Source: Cymodocea nodosa
Lineage: Eukaryota > Streptophyta > Magnoliopsida > Alismatales > Cymodoceaceae
Length of the DNA: 64,000 bases
NCBI GenBank assembly: GCA_036874045.1
Contig: CM072343.1
Coordinates: 7,026,001 to 7,090,000 of the forward strand
Direction of reading: 5' to 3'
Shown here: piece after piece, positions 1 through 10,401 of the stretch
Numbering within the stretch: position 1 is the first letter of the stretch
Layout of the letters: every line of letters begins with the position of its first letter
The notes under the pieces: model-generated
Told to the model about the DNA's origin: nothing
What the model saw: the letters and a program-made list of their open reading frames with translations, nothing else
Database searches by the model: none
Translations under genes and position numbers: made by a program

Positions 1-130
1 TCATTCTCAAACACAAATCAAAAACATCTGAAAAACATACATTCATTTATATGAATAGTATACATTACAATCAGTCAGATATTTTTCATACAAATATATA
101 TACAATTACAAGTAGATGAACAATACAATT

Positions 131-345
131 TTAATCTTTTCTCCTAAGTTCATCTACTTCCTTTTGGAACTTTTCTACTTGTTGCTCTAATTGGTTAATC
201 CTTTCTACAACTCTTGTAATTCCTCCAAAAGGTTTAGCAATCTCTATAGCTACATAATTTCTATATTCTTTCACTGAAATGGTTCTTGATCTGATCCTTT
301 TAGATGCCCTTTTCTTGAAATCAATACAGTCCACCATCAGTAATG
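131..345 (-). pseudogene. C-terminal remnant of the gypsy additional ORF (G1)
   Basis: About 70 residues ending at a TAA (131-133). They match the C-terminus of the G2 additional ORF (24858-25060): an SVKEY(R/K)NY motif, a short PFG segment, then a charged helix rich in E, Q and K ending RRKD, probably coiled coil. The N-terminal part is missing. It is joined upstream to the RNase H/integrase linker by a deletion. The function of this protein family is unknown; similar proteins in plants are usually labelled putative transposon proteins. Confidence 0.7.
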
Positions 346-789
346 TAATTAACTGTTTGCAAACCAAGGCATTGTGTTCATGGTCATTAATTGTTCATCA
401 AGAAAATTATCCTTAATTTCAATATTTGATTTTTCTATTTGTAATCTTGATAATGATCTGCTACTACATTCTCACAACCTTTTTATCTTTAATTTCTAGA
501 TCAAATTATTGTAATAATAATATTTATCAAATCAATCTAGGTTTAGTCTCTTTCTTTGCTATTAGGTGTTTTAAAGTTGAATGATCCATGTATACTATCA
601 CTTTAGCTCCAATCAGATATGATCTAAACTTTTCTAAGGCAAACACAACAGCTAATAGCTCTTTTTCAGAAGTTGTATAATTAACTTGAGCATCATTTAA
701 AGTTTTGCTTGCATAATGAATCACTTTAGGAGATTTTTCTATCTTCTATCCCAACACTGCTCCTACAGCAAAATCTAATGCATCGCACA
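346..789 (-). pseudogene. Ty3/gypsy RNase H, broken (G1)
   Basis: RNase H domain of the gypsy polyprotein, which removes the RNA strand during reverse transcription. The stretch at 527-724 reads [10 protein letters not shown], then [20 protein letters not shown], then [10 protein letters not shown], the usual Athila/Tat RNase H signature including the E of EKELLA and the D of the YMDHS motif. Downstream, about 346-526, it continues through the ADHLSRL-type linker region with stops and ends at a PWFAN motif (PWYAD in most relatives), which normally leads into the integrase zinc-binding region. Here that link is cut by a deletion. Nonsense codons make it a pseudogene. Confidence 0.85.
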
Positions 790-1803
790 CTAATTCAAAT
801 GGATAGCTCCAATCAGTGCTTGTATTATAGGAGTTGAAATTAAGCTAGTTTTAAGCTTGAAAAATGCTTCTTTGCTATTTTTATCAAAGTTAAATGAGAC
901 ATCTTTCAATAGATTAGTTAAAGGTTTAACTATTTTGCTAAAATCATTAATAAATCTTCTATAAAATCTAGTATGTCCTAGAAATGATCTAATATCTTTT
1001 ACTGATTTAGGTTCTAGTAGATTAGAAATTACTTCTATTTTAGCTTTATCTACTTCCAATCCTTTCTTTGAAACATGTCCCAAGACTATTCCTTTAACCA
1101 TGAAGTGACATTTTTCCCAATTTAGAACCAAACTTTTTTCCACACAGCATTTTAATACTTGGTCTAAATTGTTTAAACATACTTCACATGAAGTTCCATA
1201 TACAGTAAAATCATCCATAAATATTTCTAAAAAATCTTCAATCATTCCAATGAATATGCCCTGCATACACCTTTGAAAGGTGGCTAGTGCATTGCATAAT
1301 CCGAATGACATTCTCTTAAAAGCATAAGTTCCATTAGGATAGGTGAAAGTTGTTTTCTCTTAATCTTCTAATGCTATTGGAACTTGGTTATATCCTGAAT
1401 ACCCATCTAGGAAACAAAAATATTATTGCCCTATTAATTTCTCTAGCATTTGATCTATAAAAGGTAAGGGAAAATGATCTTTCCTAGTTACAGCATTTAG
1501 CTTTCTATGGTCTATACACACTCTCCAGCCTAATTGAATTCTAGTAGGTATCAAGTCCTGACTTTCATTCCTAATAACTATTAATCCTAATTTCTTGGGA
1601 ACTACATGGATTGGACTAACCCATGAGCTATCAGAAATCGGATAAATTATGTCATTATCTAACCATTTCACTATTTCCTTCTTGACTACTTCTTTAAGGT
1701 TTGGATTTAATCTCCTCTCAGGAATTCTAATAAGTTTAGCATTCTCTTCTAAATATATGTGGTGACAAAATAAAGTTGCACTTAACCCTTTTATATCAGT
1801 CAT
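790..1803 (-). pseudogene. Ty3/gypsy reverse transcriptase, broken (G1)
   Basis: Two open stretches cover the RT. The upstream one (1423-1803) has the NDIIYPISDSSWVSPIHVVP region and the ending (FP)LPFIDQML. The downstream one (790-1311) starts MSFGLCNALATFQRCM and contains the catalytic box as FMDD (1210-1221), then VLGHVSKKGLEVDKAKIEVI and the FLGHTRFYRRFI thumb motif. Between 1312 and 1422 a stop and sequence changes break the frame. It is typical Athila/Tat RT and closely matches G2 at 40311-41116. Inactive through stops, although the catalytic aspartates are kept. Confidence 0.88.
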
Positions 1804-2723
1804 AGTCCATCCTATTGCCTCTTTATAAGTTTTTACATCTTTTAATTTAGCAATTTGATCTTCTTTTAAATCTAAAGCAATAATGATTGGACATGTTTGT
1901 TTTTCTTCCAGAAATATATAGGTTAATTTAGGAGGTAAATGTTTTAAATCTAAATGTTGACCATTAGAAGTTAGAGCTTCTAATTGAACATTTTCATTTT
2001 CTATATAAATCTCTTCTTAATCTCCTTCTACATTTATACTTTCACTCTCCTAAATTTTCAGAATTTAGTTGCCTATTTAGTTCTTCTTGAATCACATCAT
2101 CTAGCATATCTCCTTCATCCTCTAAAAAGTCTATAGTATGTAAGGACATTTCTAACTCCTTAAACTTTTCTGGTTTGAAAATATTTAATTGAGTATCCTC
2201 ATTACCATATGCTAACTTCATTACTCCAATTTTATAATTTATAACAACCCTTGATGTTGCTAAGAATAGCCTTCCCAAAATTAAAGATGTGTCATGATTT
2301 TGATGCTTAATTTGTTGGGAATCCAAAATCACAATATCAATAGGATATATGAAGTTTTTGATTTTAATTAGGACATCCTCTATTTTTCCTCTAGGGTATC
2401 TTATACTTCTATTAGCTAATTGAATAACAGTCTTAGTAGGGATTAAGCCTTCTAATCCTAAGGATGCAAATATATCACTTAGACATAACATTTATACCTA
2501 CACCTAGGTCTATTAAGGTTCTTTCTAGAATAGTGTTTCTTATGGTGCATGATATAACAGGGATTCCAGGATTAGATAAGTTTTTAGGAATTTGTGGCAG
2601 AAATAGGGAACTACTTTGCTCAGCTAAAAAGACTTTCCTTAAAACTTTTTGCTCTCTTTTCTTAGTACACCAATCCTTAAGAAATTTAGCACAATGTGAC
2701 ATTTTCTGTAATAAGTCTAACAA
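1804..2723 (-). pseudogene. Ty3/gypsy aspartic protease region and linker to RT (G1)
   Basis: Retropepsin-like region of the gypsy polyprotein, which matures gag and pol. Around 2475-2530 the active-site loop reads LIDLGVGINVM, the Athila form of the D-S/T-G motif (G2 keeps DLGAG), so one residue has drifted. The following stretch to 2042 has the (S)LILGR and AYGNED(T)Q segments that follow the protease in this lineage. About 1804-2041 is an acidic linker to RT with stops. The frame changes between the 2475-2723 and 2042-2491 stretches, so it is broken. Confidence 0.75.
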
Positions 2724-3720
2724 AGGAATGTTAACTTGTACTTTTTCAAAAATTTCTCTAATTTTTTCTTATTTTTCAGGAAACGTTTGTTGTAATCTTT
2801 TAGGATAGGGTGCTAATGATTGTGATTTACAAGATTCTTTTTCTTTCAATTGATTTGGTTGATCATTTTTAGTCTCATTTTCATATTCAGATTTTTCTTC
2901 ATTGATTTCTAACTCTTTAGATATTAGATTCTCATTATCATTTTGAATTTTGTTCTTATCCACCTTCATGTTACTTTCTTTTTGAATTCTTGGTGGTATA
3001 TCAGTTCCAGATCTTAATGTTATACATACATCTTCCAGATTCTCATTACTTCCATGATGTTCTTGTATTTCATTTTCATGATTATGATCTTCAACTATTT
3101 TTAGTTTTAAATTACATTCTTTAAATTCTATTGCATTGGTTTTTTTTTTTGTCTGTATGTCTTGCAAATTATGCAAATCAATAACATTAAAGTTTTCATT
3201 TGTGTTTTCCCATGCATAACTTGTAATTTCATTGTAAATTCGTCCAATGCTTTTAGTTTTCTTTCTAAATCATCTAATCTCATTGCATTCAATTTTTGAT
3301 CAACTTTCATTATGGTTTTTCAGTTTCGTAAATGATATCAATTTTAGGTTCTGTATTTTCTTCCCTATAGTTTAATTGGTTGACTTCTTGTTGCTGTCAC
3401 ATGTATTGTTCCAGTTTGTCCATGTTTTACTCTAAGCTACACTCCAATCTATCGTACCTATCCCAAACTTCCTTGTCTCTCAACATATTGCACATTCTAA
3501 ACTGACCATCAGTTGGGTAAACTATAGGAATCTCATACTCAGCTCTATTATATTGAATATAATTCATTTGTTGTTCATGAGATCTAACCATCTGCAATCG
3601 TCTCAATTTCAAATAATTAGAGATATCATGACCTTCCAAATTGCAGAATTTACATATGCTAAGTACATGTTTTAGAAATCTTTGAGCATAAGCATATGCT
3701 ATATTCTCAATTATGAAATA
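2724..3720 (-). pseudogene. Gag-end remnant with zinc knuckle, no capsid (G1)
   Basis: Open stretches at 2769-3176, 3128-3310 and 3427-3639 form the segment between primer site and protease. Near 3640 there is a knuckle of the form CKFCNLEGHD followed by ISNY, i.e. C-x2-C-x4-H-x4 with the last Cys changed to Tyr. It is followed by a QQMNYIQ segment and then a low-complexity K/E/N-rich linker. The knuckle starts only about 150 bases after the primer site, so the capsid domain that normally precedes it is absent. G2 has the same arrangement at 42086-43070, so the loss predates the split of the two copies. Confidence 0.7.
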
Positions 3721-3784
3721 AAATACACAACACTCCTCCTGATATTAAAACAAAACAGCACTCACAGTTGTTTAGCTTCTCAAT

Positions 3785-3801
3785 CCCCAGCAACGGCTCC
3801 A
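3785..3801 (-). other. Primer binding site of G1 (Asp-tRNA type)
   Basis: On the minus strand it reads TGGAGCCGTTGCTGGGG, one or two bases away from the tRNA-Asp-complementary site used by Athila/Tat gypsy elements. It lies just inside the 5' LTR and primes minus-strand DNA synthesis. The segment next to it is duplicated (see 3799-3855). Confidence 0.8.
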
Positions 3802-3855
3802 GAAGACTTGTATTGATTTGTGTACTTCTATTTGTTAAGCGGCACCAGAAGACTT
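3799..3855 (-). repeat. Short direct repeat at the LTR/primer-site junction of G1
   Basis: CCAGAAGACTT occurs at 3799-3809 and again at 3845-3855, 46 bases apart, and a primer-site-like GCGGCACC precedes the second copy. G2 has only one such junction, so G1 has a local duplication or an imperfect end. Confidence 0.6.
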
Positions 3856-5756
3856 ATTTAATTTGCTTTTATGCTTATATCAATAATTACTTTTAGAAGT
3901 AAACAAACAACCTTTCACACAAATTAGATATTAATTCCAATTTGTATTTTAACTACAAGTGCACAGTGTATATTGTATTTGTGTGCAAGTACAGGTCGAT
4001 CCCACAAAGATTGAGTAAGAATTGTGTACTGTTCCAATTTTTATATATGTGTTCAGTTAAGCACTCCATTAAGTTAAGGTTAACACGACGGACTTAGTTC
4101 GTGGAGTTATGGCTAACTCAACGGACTAACCTCGTGGACTTAAATTAACTCCACGAGCCTATCTTTCCAGTTAAATACTACTATTTACAAAGGAATTCAG
4201 CCAACCATTGGGCGATTCCACAAATTGTAAATGACATCAATTAAGCTCTTTAATGTTAGTTAATATTAGATTTATCATTAAGCAATACTAACATTCAGAT
4301 ATTTCAAATAGTAACCATTAAAATCTTTAAGTATCTAGAACGAATCAATTTCACTAAACAATAAAATTATTTTCTATTTTCTAAATCAAACAAACATAAA
4401 ACATTCATAATACTAACAATGATAACATTAATCGTGATACAAAACAAACAATACAACACTCTAATACTAAATGTAAACACAAATAATTTGTTGTTTTTGG
4501 TATTTTTGTTTTGATATGTTCCTGAAGATGAGCAAAAGGTGAAATGTAAAAATCTCTATTGATAGTAAAAACTTCTGTCACTACATGCGACACGATTACA
4601 CCACTAAAAACTTAATCACTTACAATCTTGCCTCCTCTCCCTATAGAATCACGAATCCAAAATTGTATGATGATCTCCTCTTCAGCATATTGGCATCAAC
4701 TCGAAACCAATGCTAGAAGCTTTACGATCTCTTGAGATATGAGTCGGTGCTTGGTGAAAATAGCTTCCCTTCCCGTGACACGATCACTTCTCACAGTGGT
4801 TGTCAGTCACCATGTTTGGCTCAAAATCGACCCAACATCAAGAAAGTATCCTCACAAACCTTCGATGGTTGGTGATTTTGGTGGTGGTGTGGAGCTTTAG
4901 GGAACTTTTGATGCTTCCTATAGTTAGCGTGGTTCTCCACCTCTACACACACTTTTTTCGTCTTTCTCCTCTTCTTTTATATTTCTTTCTATAGTAACTG
5001 CTTCTGCTTAGATGATCGATTGGATTTCCTTCATTCATATCAATGATGGTGATTTCTTCTTCATTCCATGAGTGAATTCCTGTGTGATACGTGTAATCGT
5101 GGTTTTCCTTCGAATGTCTTATTTCTGCAATTGCTACAATGGTATATTGGAAAATAAATGGTCCGTGGAGTTACAGATAACTCAACAGACTTACTTGGTT
5201 GATTTAACTATAAAACACGTGCAATAAAGAAATAACTCATAAGCTTATTAACATAACACATTACCTTAGTGTATATTCAAGTAACTTAACGAGTTATACA
5301 TGTGCAGCTCACGTGACATAATAAAGCATTTAAATTCAACACGTGCATAATCTAACTTAACGAGTTCAGATATATAACTTACGGCTTTTACTTAATAACT
5401 CAACGAGTTCTCACATGATCTTTTTATACCTTTAAACCTATAACTCAACGAGTTGGCACGTGATCTTTCAACAGAAAGAACATTAACTCAACGAGTTGTT
5501 ACTGTCCAATACATGCAATATAACTCTCCGAAATAACAGAAAATTCGGATACTTAGGAATTAAAAACCTACAACTTACCGATAGTTTAGAAATGTACTTA
5601 ATTCACGCTAATTCCTTGAAATTATATAGATTCCTTCATTAAAGCATATAACAGTGCAATTATAACATAATGGCTTAATTCTCATATGATAAGTTAAATA
5701 TTATGCAATTAACCATCATTTAAGCGTTAATATTATGCACTTTTTCATTCTAAACA
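3855..5756 (-). repeat. 5' LTR of G1 (gypsy)
   Basis: Minus-strand LTR beginning TGTTTAGAATG at 5756 and ending near TAAATA at 3855. It is homologous to the G2 LTRs at 6477-8591 and 43118-44123. The primer site follows it on the minus strand. It contains CACGTG at 5216, 5310, 5340 and 5457, and repeated TAACTCAACG-type motifs (about 4080-4150 and 5160-5460). Sequence near 3960-4010 contains the TCGATCCCACA stretch seen in many Athila-like elements. It is about 1.9 kb, shorter than the G2 3' LTR because it lacks a block seen there at about 8040-8290. Confidence 0.8.
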
Positions 5757-6476
5757 GGGTTCTCATATTTACATGATTAAATCTCTTATGCCATAACCAT
5801 TCATCTTCATTGAAAGCAATTAAACATGCATCACTAGTCATATTATCTGATGGAAATTTTAAAGCATAAATCAAATTATCTGTATATCTAGTAAATTTAA
5901 TTTCAAGTATATCTTGTTGTAATATAAAATAGTTTTCAATAGTAAACAGTAAATTATAACCTTTGTCGCATAATTGACCTACACTTAATAGATTTTGTTT
6001 TAAACCATTTACATGCAAGACATTTTCTATTTTTCCATTTTTAGATGCAACATTTCCTACGACAGTAATTTTACATTTTTCATTATTAACAAAATTAACT
6101 GATCCTGAATTTATAGACTTAGTAGATTTCAAGAATCTTTTCTTACTTGTCATGTGTTTCGAGCATCCATTATCAATGATCCACTTTGACGTTTGAGCTT
6201 CCTTGTCCTTGCAATCCTACAAATTATGTTGAAATTAAGGCTTTTGGTACCCATATTTTCTTGAGTCCATGTTTAAGGAAGAAGTAAATCTTCCTTTGTT
6301 CAATTAACTGATCCTGAATTTATAGACTTAATAGATTTCAGGAATCTTTTCTTACTTGTCCTGTTTCGAGCATCCATTGTCAATGATCCACTTTGACGTT
6401 TGAGCTTCCTTGTCCTTGCAGTCCTACAAATTAAGTTGAAATTAAGGCTTTTGGTACCCATATTTTCTTGGGTCCA
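5757..6476 (-). pseudogene. SIRE-type copia protease/GAG-pre-integrase fragment between two gypsy LTRs
   Basis: Minus-strand fragment resembling C4 at 49210-49750. It reads a KIWVPK segment, then a CSKHMTSKKRFL protease segment, GKIENVLHVNGLKQNLLSVG, and the start of the integrase zinc region WLWHKRFNHVNMR (5716-6153 is open). It ends abruptly at G1's LTR on one side and at G2's 3' LTR on the other. The rest of that copia element is not here. It is either the target into which both gypsy elements inserted or a captured piece. It contains a tandem duplication. Confidence 0.8.
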
Positions 6477-6510
6477 TATTTAAGGAAGAAGTAAATCTTC
6501 TTTTGTTCAA
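6096..6510. repeat. 209-bp tandem duplication spanning copia fragment and gypsy LTR end
   Basis: GATCCTGAATTTATAGACTT occurs at 6101 and 6310, period 209. Each unit holds copia protease sequence plus about 35 bases of gypsy LTR end (TTTAAGGAAGAAGTAAATC, at about 6271 and 6479). The duplication therefore happened after the gypsy LTR was next to the copia sequence. The inner copy keeps the terminal TG of the LTR end (6270), which is TA at 6477. Confidence 0.8.
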
Positions 6511-8591
6511 TTACTTTTAAATGTATATTTATAAGTTTTGTTAAAAGTAAACAAACAATTTTCACAAATTAGATATTAAATCTAATTTGTTTTTAATTGC
6601 AAGTGCATAATGTATATTGTATTTGTGTGCAAGTATAGGTCGATCCCACAATGATTGAGTAAGAATTGTGTACTATTTCGATTTTTATATTGGAGTTTAT
6701 ATATGTTTAGTTAAGCACTTCGTTGAGTTATTGTTAACTCAACGAACTTAGTTCGTGGAGTTAAGGTTAACTCAATGGACTAACCTCGTGTACTTAAGTT
6801 AACTCCATGAGCCTACTTTTCTAGTTAAATACTGCTATTCACAAAGGAATTCGGCCATCCATTGGGCGGTTCCATAAAATGTAAATAACATCAATTAAGT
6901 TTTTTAATGTTAGTTAATATGAGTTTTATCATTAATCACTACTAACATTTAGATATTTCGAATAGTAACCATTAAGATTTTTAGTATTCTATATGAATCA
7001 AGTTCAATAAACAATAAAATTATTTTCTCTTCTCTAAATCAAACAAACATAAAACATTCACATTACTAACAATGATAACATTAATTACGATATAAACAAA
7101 CAATACAACACATTAATACTAAATGTAAAACAGATAATTAATTGTTTTCGGTATTTTTGTTTTGATATGTTCTTGAAGATGAGTGAAAGGTAAAATGTAA
7201 AAATCTCTATCAATAGTAAGAACTTTCGTCACTACATGCGACACTATTACACCATTGAAAACATAATCACTTATTGTCTTGCCTCCTCTCCCTATAGAAT
7301 CGCGAACCAAGACTTGTAAGTTGATCTCCTCTTCAGTATACTAGCATCAACCCAAAACCAAGGTTAGAAGTTTTACGATCTCTTGAGATATGAGTTGGTG
7401 CACGATGAAAATGGCTTCCCTTCCTGCGACGCGATCACTCCTCATAGTTGTTGTCCATCACCATGTTTAGCTTTGAATCGACTTGATATCCAAAAAGTAT
7501 CCTCACAAACCTCTGATGGTTGGTGATTTTGGTGGTGTTGTGGAACTTCAGAGAACTTCTAATGCTTCCTACACTTAGCGCAGTACTCCACCTTTACCCA
7601 CATAGTTTTTTCTCCTCTTCTTTTATATTTCTTTCAGTAGCAACTGCTTCTGCTTAAATGATTGATTGAATTTCCTTCATTCGTATCTACGATGGTGATT
7701 TCTTCTTCATTCCACGAGTTAATTCTTGTGTGATACGTGCAATCATGGTTTTCCTTCGTATTTCCTATTTTTGCAACTGCTACAGTGGCATGTTAGAAAA
7801 TATCTTGTCTGTGGAGTTAGTGTAACTCAACAAACTTACTTCGTTGACTTAACTATAAAACATGTGCAATAATACAACTTATAAATTTATAACACTAACA
7901 CAACACATTACCTTAGTGTATATTCAAGTAACCCAATGTGTATAGTTATGCTAACTTAACGAATTAAACTTGTGCAGCTCACGTGACATAATGAAGCATT
8001 TAATTTCAACACGTGCATAATTTTAACTTAACGAGTTTAGATGTTTCAGATAGTTACAAACATAAGTATCCAAAACTTAAATGCATTTCGGATAGTTAGC
8101 ACCTAAACTTCTGAAAGATAACTTAAGTCAAGTTTCTAGATCGTGACACATGTCCTAAGTCAGTTTTATGATAAAAAGATATTTTAGATACTTGCAAACC
8201 TAACCATTCGATGCTCAGACGCATTTCAGATAGTTAGCATCTAACTTATCGAAAATTCACTTAAGTCATGTATTAAGGTTACAACACGTGTACTCTAGGA
8301 AATAATAAATTATTCTTTAAGTGTTTAAAACATAACTGTCTAGTACATAAAATGTAACTCTCTGAAATAACAGATAATTCAGATACTTAAAAATTTCAAA
8401 GCCTATAACTCACCAACAATTCAAAAATATACTTAATTAACACTAATTCCCTGAAATTATGTAGATTCTTTCATTAAAGCATATAATAGTGCAATTATAA
8501 TATAATGGCTTAATTTTCATATGATAAGCTAAATATTATGCAATTAACCACTATTTAACCGTTAATATTATGCACTTTTTCATTCTAAACA
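6477..8591 (-). repeat. 3' LTR of G2 (gypsy)
   Basis: Minus strand, begins TGTTTAGAATG at 8591 and ends near 6477. It is about 2.1 kb. A purine-rich tract lies immediately upstream (8592-8605). It carries CACGTG at 7980, 8010 and 8285. At 6736-6762 there is a near-perfect palindrome with 12-base arms: AACTCAACGAAC, a 3-base loop, then GTTCGTGGAGTT. A block at about 8040-8290 is absent from the G1 LTR and resembles part of the C2 copia LTR (32575-32670). Confidence 0.8.
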
Positions 8592-8605
8592 CTTCTCTCA
8601 TACTT
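8592..8605 (-). other. Polypurine tract of G2
   Basis: Minus strand reads AAGTATGAGAGAAG directly before the LTR start, preceded by a GGGACTAGCAAAAGTTAAG segment that in Athila-like elements lies just before the 3' LTR. It would prime plus-strand DNA synthesis. It has more A/T interruptions than a typical tract, consistent with age. Confidence 0.6.
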
Positions 8606-10390
8606 AACTTTTGCTAGTCCCTTAGCAAACTACTAAGATCTAACTAGTTGGTCTTTCTAAAGTGCTAAAACTAATTCTTCATTTTGTATCTTCAGAATAC
8701 ATAGATTAAATTAACGTAAAGATATTTTGTATTAATTCAGTAATCTAATTCAACATTATTTTCTCCTCTCCAACCTGCAAATATATTTAAAACATATGTA
8801 ATGTACATACAAAATATACAAAATATACTAGCATCACATAAATGGTAATTATATTATCATTTTTTTTCTTTTCAAACATCTGTTATCTTGAATTTTCCAA
8901 TATGATTCCTAGAATAAATTTCAACTACATACGAATCAAAATACAATTCAACTCAATGTGATTAAAACAAGAAGAATAATGAATTGTATCTCAAATAAAC
9001 AACTTCAAAAGTCTAATTCTAGATTCATACTTCAGTAATCATAGATAACAGAAAATATAATCGATTCAAAAGATATCTATATCTTTACAAAACACTTTTA
9101 TCTTTTCAAAACAGTATATGCATATTTTTACTTTAAAAGTTAGTTTGAAAAGCTTGAATCATACAAGAACTTTCTAGTGTACCCATGTATGGAGCTTTCA
9201 ATCAACAATCCCAGATCTAATTAGAATCTTAGGTTGTCAGATTTAAAGAGTCCTTTTTTAGGTCAACAATCCTTACATACCTATCTACTCAAGTACGAAA
9301 GGCTTGTGATCAAACAAACCAATAAACTCTCAAAGTTTTTCTCTTTTTTTCTTTTCAACACAGTATATATATGTATTTCATTAATGCAGATGCAATAAAA
9401 CACAAATCTCATATAATCCTACTTCTATAATTTACCGACGACATGAATCCATATCAATAAGCTCATACTTTTTCTGTAGTTTAATAAGATTTACACATAA
9501 ATCATTCTACAAGTTTAATCAATTAAATTAAATATATCCTTAATCATATGCATCTCATTTAATCCAAAAATCAACATTTCAATTCTTTTAGGATTTCAGA
9601 TCATTTACAGAGTTTCAATTAAGCATTCTGATTTCTTTTTAAAATCGTGAAACTGTTAAACTCATAAAATTCAACAAAACATAAGATACTATATCTAGAT
9701 TTGTATTAATAGTAAAATTTTGTAGCATCTTATATAAGATTCTAAATATAACATTCAAGCAGTTATAGTTCTAAAAAAAAAATTTCATAGTTTCAATTAT
9801 TGGATAGTTATAGGAAATTTCGATTAGTTACAGCAAATTCATAAAAGATTTTCAGTTTCCACAGAAATTTGCAACACAATCCTAATTCCTCTAATTAATA
9901 AGATTACTTGGATTTTAATCTAATTACCTCCTCCCATACCTACATTTTGCATTATCCTCAATGTAAAAGATTTACAATAAATATAGAAAATGTTAGCAGG
10001 CATGAATACTATTCTGTTGACTTAGCACCTAACTCAATGAACTGTGCTTGAATGTAAATTCAGGGTAAATAATCAATTACATACCTTCTTTTTGTATCTC
10101 CTACAATATCTTCTGACTTTTGATTCTAAAAAACTTTTCATTCACAAATAGAAGCAGAATATATAACAACTAACAACAAAACTTAAATTGTTAAATCAGT
10201 GTCTTGTGTGGAACCTAGGCTCCTATGCCTTTGGTGGCTCACAAGTAAGCCAGTTGGTTTTCCAAAACAGATACCAACAAACTAAATTGATATTTTGTTT
10301 GTTTTTTTCTTTTTTAAAAATGAATAAAATAGAGAAATATATTTTTTGTTCTTAAAAATAAATACAGCATACACACAACATTAAAAGTAC
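8606..10390 (-). other. Non-coding 3' spacer of G2, homologous to the copia pol-to-ORF spacer
   Basis: No sizeable ORF. From about 8720 to 9680 the minus strand aligns over roughly 0.9 kb with plus-strand spacer DNA of C1 (about 19050-19960), C2 (about 37440-38300) and C3 (about 59580-60420). A 33-base run is identical between 9264-9296 (complement) and 19380-19412. The region ends in an ATATTTGCAG sequence (about 8778, minus strand) matching ATATTTGTAG in the copies of the copia spacer. About 9700-10390 is AT-rich and shows nothing else recognisable. Confidence 0.75.
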
Positions 10391-10401
10391 AAAATCATAG
10401 T

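Larger units (their letters stand above)
1..5756 (-). mobile_element. G1: Athila/Tat-like Ty3/gypsy element, 5' part, truncated by window start
   Basis: Minus-strand LTR retrotransposon. Reading leftward from 5756 it has an LTR (5756-3855), an Asp-tRNA-type primer site, a zinc-knuckle remnant, protease, RT, RNase H, then directly the tail of an additional ORF; the 3' end lies outside the window. The order PR-RT-RH and the primer site mark it as Ty3/gypsy of the Athila/Tat type. No capsid domain lies between primer site and zinc knuckle, as in G2. The integrase is missing because sequence after the RNase H is fused to the additional ORF near 345. It is non-functional, with many stops. It matters as the uninterrupted homologue of G2 at three later insertion points. 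Confidence 0.85.

Noticed and set aside
2464-2808. A 114-codon plus-strand ORF
   Set aside because: It is the antisense of the gypsy protease region; G2 shows a similar antisense ORF at 41847-42065.
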